A stretch of DNA of 64,000 nucleotides from Sulfuritalea sp. Lineage in GTDB: Bacteria; Pseudomonadota; Gammaproteobacteria; Burkholderiales; Rhodocyclaceae. Positions 7,936-16,139 of the stretch are shown here, piece by piece. Position numbers and translations under genes: made by a program. The notes under the pieces were generated by a model that did no database searches, was not told where the DNA came from, and saw nothing but the letters and a program-made list of their open reading frames with translations. How positions within the stretch are numbered: position 1 is the stretch's first letter; the number at the start of each line of letters is the position of its first letter. The stretch is from contig JADJQA010000001.1 in assembly GCA_016712985.1 (NCBI GenBank), positions 124,001-188,000 of the forward strand, given 5' to 3'.

Positions 7936-10514
7936 GCAGCATTCCGATTCCCATCGCACCGCGGAAAGCCGTACTCGAGCTCAACGCGATTTTCGACAAC
8001 GCCACGGTTGGCATCCTGTTTACCCGGAGTCGTCGGCTGGTTCAGGCCAATCGCCTGTGCGCCGAGATGTTCGGCTACTCGCTGGACGAATTCATCGATC
8101 AGCCGGCGCTGATCCTCTATGCCGATCCGGAGGCCTACTCGGCACTCGGGCGCGAGGCCGGGCCCGTTCTTGCCGCGGGGCGTCCTTTCCGTGCCGAGAC
8201 CCAGCTCAAGCGCAAGGACGGCCGGTTGCTCTGGTGCCGGGTTTCGGCCAAGGCTATCGATCCCCAGCATCCCGGCGAAGGCACCTTGTGGATCCTCGAG
8301 GACATCGAGGAGGACCGCTTGATGATCGAAGCCCTCGAACGCAGCACGCGTGAGTTCTCGGCGATTCTGGACACTGCTTCAGTGGGTATCGGAGTAGTGC
8401 GCAACCGTGTCTTCGAACGCTGCAACCACCGCTTGGAGGAGATTTTCGATCTGTCGGCGGGGTCGCTGGTGGGGCAGTCCACGCGCTGGCTGTTCAACAG
8501 TGAAGAGGAATTCCAGCGTATCGGCGAGCAGATCTATGCCGAGTTCGCCGCCGGTGTGGGGCACCGTCGGGAGCAGTCCTATCTGCGCCGCGACGGCCGG
8601 ACCGTCTGGCTGCGAATCAGTGGCGGCGCCTTTGACCCGACGAACCCTCAGGGGGGGTCTGTCTGGCTGGTCGAGGACTTTACCGCGACACATCAGGCCG
8701 AGGCGCACGCGCGACAGGCCTTTGACGAACAGCAGATGATCTTCGACAACGCTGCGGTGGGCATCCTGTTCGTCAGGGATCGCATGGTGCAGCGCTGCAA
8801 CCGCAGGCTGGCCGAGATTTTCGGCTACCAGCCCGAGGAACTGGCGGGACGTTCGACGCGCGTGTTCTTTCTCGGCGAGGGGGACTATCAGCGCTATGGC
8901 ACGACGGCCTTTCCCGCAATCCTGGCCGGTGGCACGCATGTCGGTGAGACGCGGGTGCGGCACCGGGACGGCCATGCCTTCTGGGTGCGCGCCACCGGGC
9001 GGCGGGTCGCCAGCGGGACCGACAGCGTCGACATGACGTGGATTTTCGAGGATGTCACGGAACGCCATCAGGCCGAGCAGGCGCTGTTGCACGCGCATGA
9101 CCAGCTTGAGCAGCGCGTGGTCGAGCGCACCGCGGAGCTGGCAAACGCCAACCTGCAGTTGCAGGAGGAAGTCTTCGAGCGGATGCAGGCGGAGCAGCGC
9201 ATCTGGCATATCGCCCATCACGACGGCCTGACCGGCCTGCCCAACCGTACGCTGCTGCATGACCGGCTGGGGCAGGCACTGGCCCAGGCGCAGCGCGGGC
9301 GGCATCGCGTCGCGGTGATGTTTCTCGACTTGGATCGCTTCAAGAGCATCAACGACACGCTGGGTCATGCGATCGGCGATGAACTGCTGAAGCACGTGGC
9401 GGAGCGCCTGAAGAGCGTGGTACGGGCGGTCGACACGGTGTCGCGGCTCGGCGGTGACGAGTTCGTCATCGTCTTGCATGAAGTATCGTCGCCGGATGAC
9501 GTGGTGCAGGTGGCGGAAAAGGTGCTGGGCGCGCTCGCGTCGGAGCTGACCATTGACAGCCACCGGTTGCGCGCCACGCCATCCATCGGCATCAGCATTT
9601 TTCCCGATGACGGCGACGAGGTCTTTGGCCTCATGAAGCATGCCGACACCGCGATGTACCATGCCAAGGCGGCCGGCAGGAACAACTTCCAGTTCTTTGC
9701 GCGGACGATGAATGAGCAGGCTGCGCACCTCTTCACGCTGGAGAACCGTCTGCGCCAGGCCATCGAGACGGGGGCCCTGCTCCTGCACTATCAGCCCCTG
9801 ATCGATTGGCCGCGTCGCGCCGTATGCGGCATGGAGGCGCTGTTGCGCTGGAACGATCCGGAGCATGGATTGGTGTCGCCGGGCGAGTTCATCCCTCTTG
9901 CCGAGGACACCGGACTGATCCTGCCGATCGGTGAATGGGTGCTGGCCGAGGCGCTGCGGCAGAATCGCGTCTGGCAGCAGGAAGGGCGGCCCTTGCTGCC
10001 GGTCTCGGTGAACCTTTCGCCGCGTCAGTTCCGGCAGAAGGACCTGGTCGAGACGCTGCGCCGCGTCCTGGCCGATACCGGGCAGCCGGCCCGGCTTCTG
10101 GAACTCGAGATCACCGAGACCACCCTGATGCACGACATCGAGGAAACCCAGGCCAGGCTTCAGGAAATCGCCGCCATGGGTGTGCGCTTGTCGATCGATG
10201 ATTTCGGCACCGGCTATTCCAGCCTGAGCTACCTCAAGCGTTTCCCTGTGCACAAGCTGAAGGTCGATCAGAGTTTCGTGCGCGATCTCACCGTTGATCC
10301 CGAGGATGCGGCCATCGCCACTGCCATCGTCGGTCTGGCAAGGAGTCTGGGCCTCGACATACTGGCGGAGGGCGTGGAAACCCGCGAGCAGCTCGATGTC
10401 CTGCTCGGGCTCGGCTGCGATAAGTTTCAGGGCTTTCTGTTCTCGCGGCCGCTGCCGCCAGCCGGCGCCGAAGGAATGTTTCAGCCGCTGCTGCTGCAAG
10501 GCTCTGGGGCATAA
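7932..10514 (+). CDS. PAS-PAS-PAS-GGDEF-EAL c-di-GMP turnover protein
   Basis: 860 residues with no clear membrane segment. Three PAS repeats (about 10-120, 135-255, 265-380; each begins like IFDNATVGILF), a short coiled coil (about 380-425), a GGDEF domain (425-590) and an EAL domain (600-855). GGDEF is intact at 507-511 with an I-site RAVD at 498-501. The EAL side keeps MEALLRW (EAL at 635-637), NLSPRQF, LEITET, IDDFGTGYSSLSYL and AEGVET, so both synthesis and hydrolysis of c-di-GMP look possible. The ATG overlaps the dehydrogenase stop. The net activity cannot be predicted. Confidence 0.93.
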   Translation: MSSIPIPIAPRKAVLELNAIFDNATVGILFTRSRRLVQANRLCAEMFGYSLDEFIDQPALILYADPEAYSALGREAGPVLAAGRPFRAETQLKRKDGRLLWCRVSAKAIDPQHPGEGTLWILEDIEEDRLMIEALERSTREFSAILDTASVGIGVVRNRVFERCNHRLEEIFDLSAGSLVGQSTRWLFNSEEEFQRIGEQIYAEFAAGVGHRREQSYLRRDGRTVWLRISGGAFDPTNPQGGSVWLVEDFTATHQAEAHARQAFDEQQMIFDNAAVGILFVRDRMVQRCNRRLAEIFGYQPEELAGRSTRVFFLGEGDYQRYGTTAFPAILAGGTHVGETRVRHRDGHAFWVRATGRRVASGTDSVDMTWIFEDVTERHQAEQALLHAHDQLEQRVVERTAELANANLQLQEEVFERMQAEQRIWHIAHHDGLTGLPNRTLLHDRLGQALAQAQRGRHRVAVMFLDLDRFKSINDTLGHAIGDELLKHVAERLKSVVRAVDTVSRLGGDEFVIVLHEVSSPDDVVQVAEKVLGALASELTIDSHRLRATPSIGISIFPDDGDEVFGLMKHADTAMYHAKAAGRNNFQFFARTMNEQAAHLFTLENRLRQAIETGALLLHYQPLIDWPRRAVCGMEALLRWNDPEHGLVSPGEFIPLAEDTGLILPIGEWVLAEALRQNRVWQQEGRPLLPVSVNLSPRQFRQKDLVETLRRVLADTGQPARLLELEITETTLMHDIEETQARLQEIAAMGVRLSIDDFGTGYSSLSYLKRFPVHKLKVDQSFVRDLTVDPEDAAIATAIVGLARSLGLDILAEGVETREQLDVLLGLGCDKFQGFLFSRPLPPAGAEGMFQPLLLQGSGA

Positions 10515-10551
10515 TGGGTGCAACGATCAATCAACAACATGGAGCGACGCA

Positions 10552-10896
10552 ATGAGTCAGATCACCACGGCCAGCGGCCTTGTCATTGAAGAACTGGTTG
10601 TCGGCGAAGGCGCGGAGGCCAGCGCCGGGCAGACGGTTTCCGTGCATTACACGGGCTGGCTCACCGACGGTTCCAAGTTCGATTCGAGCAAGGATCGCGA
10701 CGAACCCTTCGAGTTTCAGCTCGGTGGTCGCCGTGTGATTGCCGGCTGGGACGAGGGCGTGCAGGGAATGAGGATCGGCGGCACGCGCAAGCTGACCATT
10801 CCGCCCGCGCTCGGTTACGGCACTCGCGGCGCCGGTGGCGTGATTCCGCCCAATGCGACGCTGGTATTCGAAGTGGAATTGCTCGGTCTGGATTGA
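10552..10896 (+). CDS. FKBP-type peptidyl-prolyl cis-trans isomerase
   Basis: 114-residue single-domain FKBP without signal peptide, so cytoplasmic. It has the usual VSVHYTGWLTDGSKFDSS, VIAGWDEGVQGM, LTIPPALGYG and IPPNATLVFEVELL segments that form the proline-binding pocket. The start at 10552 follows ggagcgacgc. It lies 37 bases after the GGDEF-EAL gene on the same strand and could share its transcript. Chaperone or isomerase role is from the family. Confidence 0.95.
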   Translation: MSQITTASGLVIEELVVGEGAEASAGQTVSVHYTGWLTDGSKFDSSKDRDEPFEFQLGGRRVIAGWDEGVQGMRIGGTRKLTIPPALGYGTRGAGGVIPPNATLVFEVELLGLD

Positions 10897-10935
10897 GCGC
10901 CGTTGCCGAAGCATCGCCCCGCGTGTGCGAGCGAA

Positions 10936-11385
10936 TCAGGGCGAAAAGTCGAGGCTGAGGACGTTGCGTCTCCGGACGCTGTCATAGCTGTAACTGTTCG
11001 CCTTGCATAGACGCGCAACCAGCAGGCGTCCGAGGCCACCGGTCGGGCGTCTCTCGGGATCGTCGCCGGCATGTGCCCGATCAAGCGCGGCAGCGTCGAT
11101 CGCGCAGGGATTGAAGGGCGGCGCGGCATCCTCGTAGGTCAGCCGGATGCCGTTGGCGTTTGGCGTGAGCGTGATCCAGACCAGGCCGTCCTCTCTCAGG
11201 TACCCATGCTGGATGGTGTTGACCAGGAGTTCTTCCAGCGCCAGTTCGATGCGGACAAGCATTTCGGGTGCGGCGCCGAGCTGCGCACACCGGGTGCGAA
11301 GAAGGTTTATCATCCGGCTCAGTTCGGTCAGTCGGGCGGAAAAAGCCTGTGCAGCGCTGGGCGGTTGGGCGGACGCGAGAGTCAT
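10936..11385 (-). CDS. RsbW-like anti-sigma serine kinase / ATP-binding protein
   Basis: 149-residue GHKL ATPase of the RsbW/SpoIIAB type, which phosphorylates STAS antagonists or sequesters a partner. The N-box is LALEELLVNTIQHGY (48-62), the D-box YEDAAPPFNP (84-93) and the G-box GGLGRLLVARL (116-126). ATG 11385 is chosen as the first that leaves a normal-length domain; no good ribosome-binding site precedes it. It diverges from the FecR gene with only 34 bases between start codons. The STAS protein and PP2C phosphatase encoded 1-5 kb away are its plausible partners in a partner-switching circuit (inference). Confidence 0.85.
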   Translation of the reverse strand: MTLASAQPPSAAQAFSARLTELSRMINLLRTRCAQLGAAPEMLVRIELALEELLVNTIQHGYLREDGLVWITLTPNANGIRLTYEDAAPPFNPCAIDAAALDRAHAGDDPERRPTGGLGRLLVARLCKANSYSYDSVRRRNVLSLDFSP

Positions 11386-11419
11386 GGGGACGGAGTTTAA
11401 GCCAAAGGAGGGAACAATC

Positions 11420-11890
11420 ATGGCAACAAAGCGATGGAGAGTTGCATTCGCGGGGCTGGTCGCGGCCGTGGTGGTCCTGCCTGCCTGGGCTGCGGCCGGG
11501 GACGATGGGCGCATCGGCACCGTCAAGGTGGTCAAGGGCGGCGTCAGCATTCTGCGCGATGGCCAGACACTGGTGGCCACGCCGGGGGCCGGGCTGCAAG
11601 TCGCCGATCGCGTGGTGACAGCCGCGGATGGCGCGACGGGCATTACCCTGCGCGACAATACCTTGCTCTCGGCCGGGCCGAATTCATCGCTGTCGCTGGA
11701 CAAATTTGTCTTCGACAGCACCACTCACGCGGGTGTAATGGACGCGTCGCTGAAGCGCGGTACGCTGTCGGTGGTATCGGGCAAGATTGCCAGGCAGTCG
11801 CCCGAGTCGGTGCGATTCAGCACCCCGAACACGACCCTGGGAGTGCGCGGCACCGAATTTGTCATCGAAGCCGCAGGGGCGGAAGACTGA
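11420..11890 (+). CDS. FecR-domain secreted protein
   Basis: 156 residues: signal peptide (about 1-25, ending AAVVVLPAWAAA), then a FecR domain with the usual pattern GRIGTVKVVKGGVSILRDG, QVADRVVTAADG, ISLRDNT-like TLRDNTLLSAGP, GTLSVVSG and a final TPNTTLGVRGTEF. Here FecR is not beside a sigma-70 ECF factor or TonB receptor, so it is not a classical iron regulator. The strong ribosome-binding site aaaggaggg is at 11404-11412. The gene runs straight into an OmpA-domain gene. FecR next to OmpA and CHASE2 proteins suggests an envelope sensing role (inference). Confidence 0.88.
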   Translation: MATKRWRVAFAGLVAAVVVLPAWAAAGDDGRIGTVKVVKGGVSILRDGQTLVATPGAGLQVADRVVTAADGATGITLRDNTLLSAGPNSSLSLDKFVFDSTTHAGVMDASLKRGTLSVVSGKIARQSPESVRFSTPNTTLGVRGTEFVIEAAGAED

Positions 11891-11891
11891 C

Positions 11892-12491
11892 ATGGGAGCC
11901 GCGATCATTCTGGCGATTGCCGCCGCGGCGGTGCTGATGCAACCCGCTCCGACTGATCGCGTGATACTGCTTCCCGGGCCCGATGGCGAGGTCGGCGCCG
12001 TGACCGTCAAGAGCACCGGCGGCGAGCGCTTGCTCGACCAGGCGTATGCAGGTGCGGCAGTCGATCGCCGGGGCGGCATCGAGACCGTGCGTGAAGATGC
12101 GGCGACGGTGCGCGAGCGCTATGGCGCAGCCCTGGGCGCGCAACCCGACCGGCCGGTATCCTTCGTGCTCAATTTCATGCTCAATTTTGCTACCGGATCG
12201 GATGAGATGACCCCGGCCTCGCGGCCCGTGCTGGATCAAGTTATCGCCGAAGTCTCCCGCAGGTCGGCCGCCGAAATCGTCGTCATCGGACATACCGATC
12301 GCGTTGGCACCGAAGCGGCAAACGACGTGCTTGCACTTAAGCGGGCTGAGGCTGTCCGCTCGGCACTGCTCGCGGCCGGAGTTTCGGCGCGTATCGATGT
12401 CGCGGGTCGCGGTGAACGCGAGCCTCTGATCGCCAGCGCCGACGAGGTAGACGAGCCGCGCAATCGGCGCGTCGAGATCAACGTTCGCTGA
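11892..12491 (+). CDS. OmpA-family peptidoglycan-binding protein
   Basis: 199 residues: short hydrophobic leader (MGAAIILAIAAAAVLMQ), a variable middle, and a C-terminal OmpA domain (about 92-197) with GHTDRVGTEAANDVLALKRAE and the closing EPRNRRVEINV; the Asp and Arg of these motifs bind diaminopimelate in peptidoglycan. The ATG lies one base after the FecR stop, with cggaag as ribosome-binding site, so the two are coupled. It converges on the CHASE2-phosphatase gene with 25 bases between stops. Likely a periplasmic or inner-membrane-tethered cell-wall contact. Confidence 0.88.
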   Translation: MGAAIILAIAAAAVLMQPAPTDRVILLPGPDGEVGAVTVKSTGGERLLDQAYAGAAVDRRGGIETVREDAATVRERYGAALGAQPDRPVSFVLNFMLNFATGSDEMTPASRPVLDQVIAEVSRRSAAEIVVIGHTDRVGTEAANDVLALKRAEAVRSALLAAGVSARIDVAGRGEREPLIASADEVDEPRNRRVEINVR

Positions 12492-12516
12492 AAGTTGACC
12501 GGATCCGGCGACCGAG

Positions 12517-14667
12517 CTATTCGCGTCCCGCGCCGGCGGGCCCGTTCCAGCGCAGGGCGAGCACGGTCAGATCGTCCGCGGCTTCGGTTTCGCCGACAAA
12601 CTGACGGACATCTTTTCGCAGCGCCGCGACAATCGCGCCAGCGCCCTGCGGCGCCGCCTTGAGCAGCAGCGCGAGCCGTTCGCTACCGTACAACTCTCCC
12701 GCGGAATTCATTGCTTCGGTGACGCCGTCGGTGATCAGACACAGCGCATCGCCCGGCACGAGCTGAAACGCGCTGCTTTCGAAGGGGTAGTTTTCCAGTA
12801 CACACAGCGGCGGTCCGCCGACCGTGACCAGGCTGTCCGCGGTTCCTGCCGCGGTGATGCGCCAGGGCGCGTCGTGTCCGGCGTTGGAAAGTTCCAGCCT
12901 GCCGCTGTCGGCGTCGAGGATCCCCGCGACCATGGTGACAAACAGCGTTTCCGGATTCTCGCGCGCCAGTTCGACGTCGGTGGCTTGCAGGATATCGCCC
13001 ACGCTACCCGTGTTTCTGAGCGCCAGGCTTTTCGCCAGCGCCTTGGTCACCGCCATGAAAAGCGCGGCCGGCAGGCCCTTGCCGGAGACATCGCCGATGA
13101 CAAAGAACAGGCGCTTCTCGTCGAGCAGGAAAAAGTCGTAAAGATCACCGCCGACGTGGCGTGCCGGTTCGAGCAGGGCATCGAGTTCGAAGCGGGTTTC
13201 GTCGGCGAACAGGCGGCTGGCTTGCGGCAGGGAACCCAACTGGATGCGCCGCGCCGCATCCAGTTCGCCGGCCAGTTTTGCCGAGGATTCGCGTTCGAAT
13301 TGCAGCGCTCGCTCGGCGGCGCGCCGGTCGCGGTCGGCTTCAATGAAAACCGTGCCGAGCAGGCTGCCAAAGATGATGTTGAGCGAACCAAACAGCGTTG
13401 CGGCATCGAACAGCAGATTTGCATAGCGGAACAGGGCCAAGCCGGCGCCAAGCAGGGTGATGAACAGGATTGAGGCAAGCAGGGTGGCGATGCGCGGCCG
13501 CAGATGCGGTACCGCCCATATCAGCAGCAAGCCGCCAAGCAGGAAGGCTGCCAGTTCGAGTCGCTGCATCCACGGCGGCCGTTGCAGATAGTGCTGGTCG
13601 AACAGGCTCTCCAGCACCTGGGCCTGGATATCAATGCCGGGCACATAATCGCCGCGCGGCGTGACGCGATTGTCTATCAGTCCGGAGCCGGTTAGGCCGA
13701 CCAGCACCAGTTTGTTGGTCAGCATGTCCGCTGGCGCGCTGCCATCGAGCACCGCGCTTGCCGACAGATAGCGTCCTTCATCGCGTCGCGCAAAATGAAT
13801 CCAGATTTCTCCGTTGGGCTGGGTCGGAATGCTGAAGTCGCCAATGCCGACGCGGGCGATGCCATCGAAGTCCATGTCTATGCTGATGGTTTTTTCGCCG
13901 AGCGCGACGCGCATCATCTCGGCCGCCAGGCCGGGAATCACGCTCGGACCCACGGTCGCCAGCAGCGGCACGCGGCGGACGATGCCTTGCTCCAGATCAA
14001 CCGACAGCAGGGCCTGCCCGGCCGCCGCCGCCTGCAACGCGGGAAGGCTGGCGAGCACGTAGGGGAAGTGCCGCACCACGTCGCTGACGTCTTGCAGATC
14101 GCCGCCATGGGTCAGAAATTCCGCCTTGGTGAGGATCCCTTCGGAAGTCGCCAGGGTCTTGAACTCGAAGCCCGCGGCGCCGAGCACCACATACGGCATG
14201 CTGCGCAAGGTGGCGGCAAGTACCTTGTCCTGTGGCGGGAGTTTCAGCAGATCCTGCCGCAACTTGTCTGCTCCGGCCGGCAGGCGCGCCGCAAGGGCTT
14301 CGGGCGAGGTGGAATCGGGCTCGGGCAGGAACATGTCGAGACCGATGGCGGCCGGCTGGTGGCGGCCGATGGCCTCGAGCAGCGCGGCCAGGCGGTCGCG
14401 CGGCCATGGCCAGGCGCCGATCTGCTTCAGGCTGGCCTCGTCGATTTCGACAATCGTCACCGGACCGGAGAGCCTTTCGCGCGGCGCAAGGCGCTGGTAG
14501 CGGTCGTAGAGCGCGAGCCGCATCGGCTCGAAGGGATTCGGTATCTCGAAGGGCAGCCAGGAGGGAGCCACCAACATCAGCGAAAAGCCCATCAGCAGCA
14601 GGCTCGCAACCGGGCGCCCGCGGCCAAGACGCCAGATGCGCGAAAGCCAGACCAGCAGGCGCGGCAT
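12517..14667 (-). CDS. CHASE2-domain PP2C/SpoIIE-type serine phosphatase
   Basis: 716-residue membrane sensor. One N-terminal transmembrane helix (about 20-40), a periplasmic CHASE2 domain (about 45-350, with VTIVEIDEASLKQIGAWPWP typical of CHASE2), three transmembrane helices (about 370-440), a short coiled linker beginning EADRDRRAAERAL, and a C-terminal SpoIIE/PP2C domain (about 475-705). The phosphatase retains EPARHVGGDLYDF, GDVSGKGLPAALFM and ITDGVTEAMN, which carry the metal-binding acidic residues. It should dephosphorylate a STAS-domain protein such as the one encoded two genes upstream. It sits five bases from the upstream MBL stop. Confidence 0.92.
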   Translation of the reverse strand: MPRLLVWLSRIWRLGRGRPVASLLLMGFSLMLVAPSWLPFEIPNPFEPMRLALYDRYQRLAPRERLSGPVTIVEIDEASLKQIGAWPWPRDRLAALLEAIGRHQPAAIGLDMFLPEPDSTSPEALAARLPAGADKLRQDLLKLPPQDKVLAATLRSMPYVVLGAAGFEFKTLATSEGILTKAEFLTHGGDLQDVSDVVRHFPYVLASLPALQAAAAGQALLSVDLEQGIVRRVPLLATVGPSVIPGLAAEMMRVALGEKTISIDMDFDGIARVGIGDFSIPTQPNGEIWIHFARRDEGRYLSASAVLDGSAPADMLTNKLVLVGLTGSGLIDNRVTPRGDYVPGIDIQAQVLESLFDQHYLQRPPWMQRLELAAFLLGGLLLIWAVPHLRPRIATLLASILFITLLGAGLALFRYANLLFDAATLFGSLNIIFGSLLGTVFIEADRDRRAAERALQFERESSAKLAGELDAARRIQLGSLPQASRLFADETRFELDALLEPARHVGGDLYDFFLLDEKRLFFVIGDVSGKGLPAALFMAVTKALAKSLALRNTGSVGDILQATDVELARENPETLFVTMVAGILDADSGRLELSNAGHDAPWRITAAGTADSLVTVGGPPLCVLENYPFESSAFQLVPGDALCLITDGVTEAMNSAGELYGSERLALLLKAAPQGAGAIVAALRKDVRQFVGETEAADDLTVLALRWNGPAGAGRE

Positions 14668-14671
14668 CAGT

Positions 14672-15640
14672 TCAAAGAACGACTTCCAGCCCGTCGTAGG
14701 CCGTCAGCACCTCCAGCGGGGCGCCCTCGCGGGTGATCTCCTCGAAACGGCGTGTTTCCACCAGCAGGGAGGCAATCGCCGAATCGTCAGAGGCCGGTTC
14801 GTGGTGGAACATGCAGAATCGCCGCGCGCCGGCCAACTGGCAAAGCTCGACACCGACGATGTTGCTCGAATGGCCCCAGTCGGCCTTGACGGATATTGCA
14901 TCGGCCAGTGAGTACATCGCATCGAAAATCACCATGTCGGCGTCGCGGAAGAAGTCGGCAAAGCCATCCCGCTCCTCTGCATTGTCGAGCTTGTGTTCCG
15001 AATCGGTCGTATAGATGACAACCTTGCCGTCGCGCTCGAAGCGATAGCCGTAGGAATCGCCGCCATGGAGCTGCTTCTTGGGCGTGACCCGGAAGCCGGC
15101 AATGTCGCGGGTTTCCCCGGCGCGCAGCGTATCGAACTCGATGTTCGCGGCGAGCTGGGTGAACTCCACCGGAAAACTGGGCGCCGCCTGTTGGCGCCGG
15201 AAGGCGTGTTCGAGTTCCGCATGGCAGCCGTGAATGACGATGCGGTTGCCCGGAATGTAGGCCGGCGTGAAAAACGGGAAGCCCATGATGTGGTCCCAGT
15301 GCAGATGGGACATGAACACATGGTAGGTTTGCCCGCCAGCGACGCCGAAGCGGGAAATCATTTCCTGGCCGAGCGGGCGGGCGCCGCTGCCCATGTCGCA
15401 AATCAGGTGCTCTGCCGAATGCGGCGGGGCTGCTTCGATCTGCACGCAGGACGAGTGACCGCCGAAGGTGCCGGCGATGTCGAAGCCGAGTTCGTGATCG
15501 ACGAACTGCGTAATTCGTTCTGCATTGTCAAGCCGCTGGCCAATCGCCCGGGTGAAGGCAGCGATGAGCTTGGCGCGAATCTGCGGTGCGGTGAGGGCAA
15601 CCGGAATCGAGCCCCGTGTGCCCCAGAAGCGCACCTTCAT
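14672..15640 (-). CDS. Metallo-beta-lactamase-fold hydrolase (cyclic-phosphodiesterase-like)
   Basis: 322 residues beginning MKVRFWGTRGSIPV, the start typical of the phosphodiesterase-like branch of the fold. The zinc motif HLHWDH is at 112-117, with further ligands suggested by CDMGSGARPLG, TTDSEH and MFHHEPASDD. The substrate is unknown; cyclic nucleotides or a signalling phosphodiester are possible from family resemblance. Its ATG overlaps the STAS gene stop (ATGA), and its stop is nearly contiguous with the CHASE2-phosphatase start, so all three form one operon. A hydrolase in a partner-switching operon suggests a second-messenger branch (inference). Confidence 0.88.
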   Translation of the reverse strand: MKVRFWGTRGSIPVALTAPQIRAKLIAAFTRAIGQRLDNAERITQFVDHELGFDIAGTFGGHSSCVQIEAAPPHSAEHLICDMGSGARPLGQEMISRFGVAGGQTYHVFMSHLHWDHIMGFPFFTPAYIPGNRIVIHGCHAELEHAFRRQQAAPSFPVEFTQLAANIEFDTLRAGETRDIAGFRVTPKKQLHGGDSYGYRFERDGKVVIYTTDSEHKLDNAEERDGFADFFRDADMVIFDAMYSLADAISVKADWGHSSNIVGVELCQLAGARRFCMFHHEPASDDSAIASLLVETRRFEEITREGAPLEVLTAYDGLEVVL

Positions 15641-15990
15641 GCTTGGGTGGCGAGGCTGGTCAGCGCCGCATCAACGTCCGCAAACACCGCGAAGACCAGG
15701 TTGAAGCGGCTGATTTCGAAGACTTCCCGGACGATCGGCGTCAGGGCGGCAACCACGATACGGCCGCCCTGCGCCTTGACCTGGCGTGCAGCAAGCATCA
15801 GCGCGCGCAGGCCGACGCTGCTGATGTAGCTGACCGCCGAGAAATCGAGGACAAGGGGCGCGCCTCCAGCCTTGCACTCGATCAGGTAGGGATCCAGTGC
15901 TTGCTTGAAGCTGTCGGCATGTTCCTGGTCCAGACGACCGTTCGGCGAGATGACAATCGCGGTTGAGGCGCGGCGGGATTGAAGTTCCAT
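15637..15990 (-). CDS. STAS-domain anti-sigma-factor antagonist
   Basis: 117-residue single STAS domain (SpoIIAA/RsbV fold). The conserved loop is VSYISSVGLRAL, in which Ser58 aligns with the phosphorylatable serine of SpoIIAA. It would be phosphorylated by an RsbW-type kinase and dephosphorylated by a PP2C phosphatase; both are encoded nearby. First gene of the STAS-MBL-phosphatase operon, transcribed away from the aminotransferase gene. No sigma factor gene is present locally, so its output may be another target. Confidence 0.9.
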   Translation of the reverse strand: MELQSRRASTAIVISPNGRLDQEHADSFKQALDPYLIECKAGGAPLVLDFSAVSYISSVGLRALMLAARQVKAQGGRIVVAALTPIVREVFEISRFNLVFAVFADVDAALTSLATQA

Positions 15991-16139
15991 GGATCACTCG
16001 GGCGACAACGATTGCAGACGCTTCGATTATAGTGCCGAGTCCGGCCGGCGGCGTCAGGATTCCGCCGCCGACCCCGAGGCGCCTCACCAACCTCAAGGCA
16101 GCCAGCGACACGCGCTGATGATGAAACACGCTAAATGCG

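Noticed and set aside
8379..10523. 714-codon open frame antisense to the PAS-GGDEF-EAL gene
   Set aside because: High-GC codon bias keeps the antisense frame open; the product resembles no family, and the plus strand has a full set of c-di-GMP motifs.
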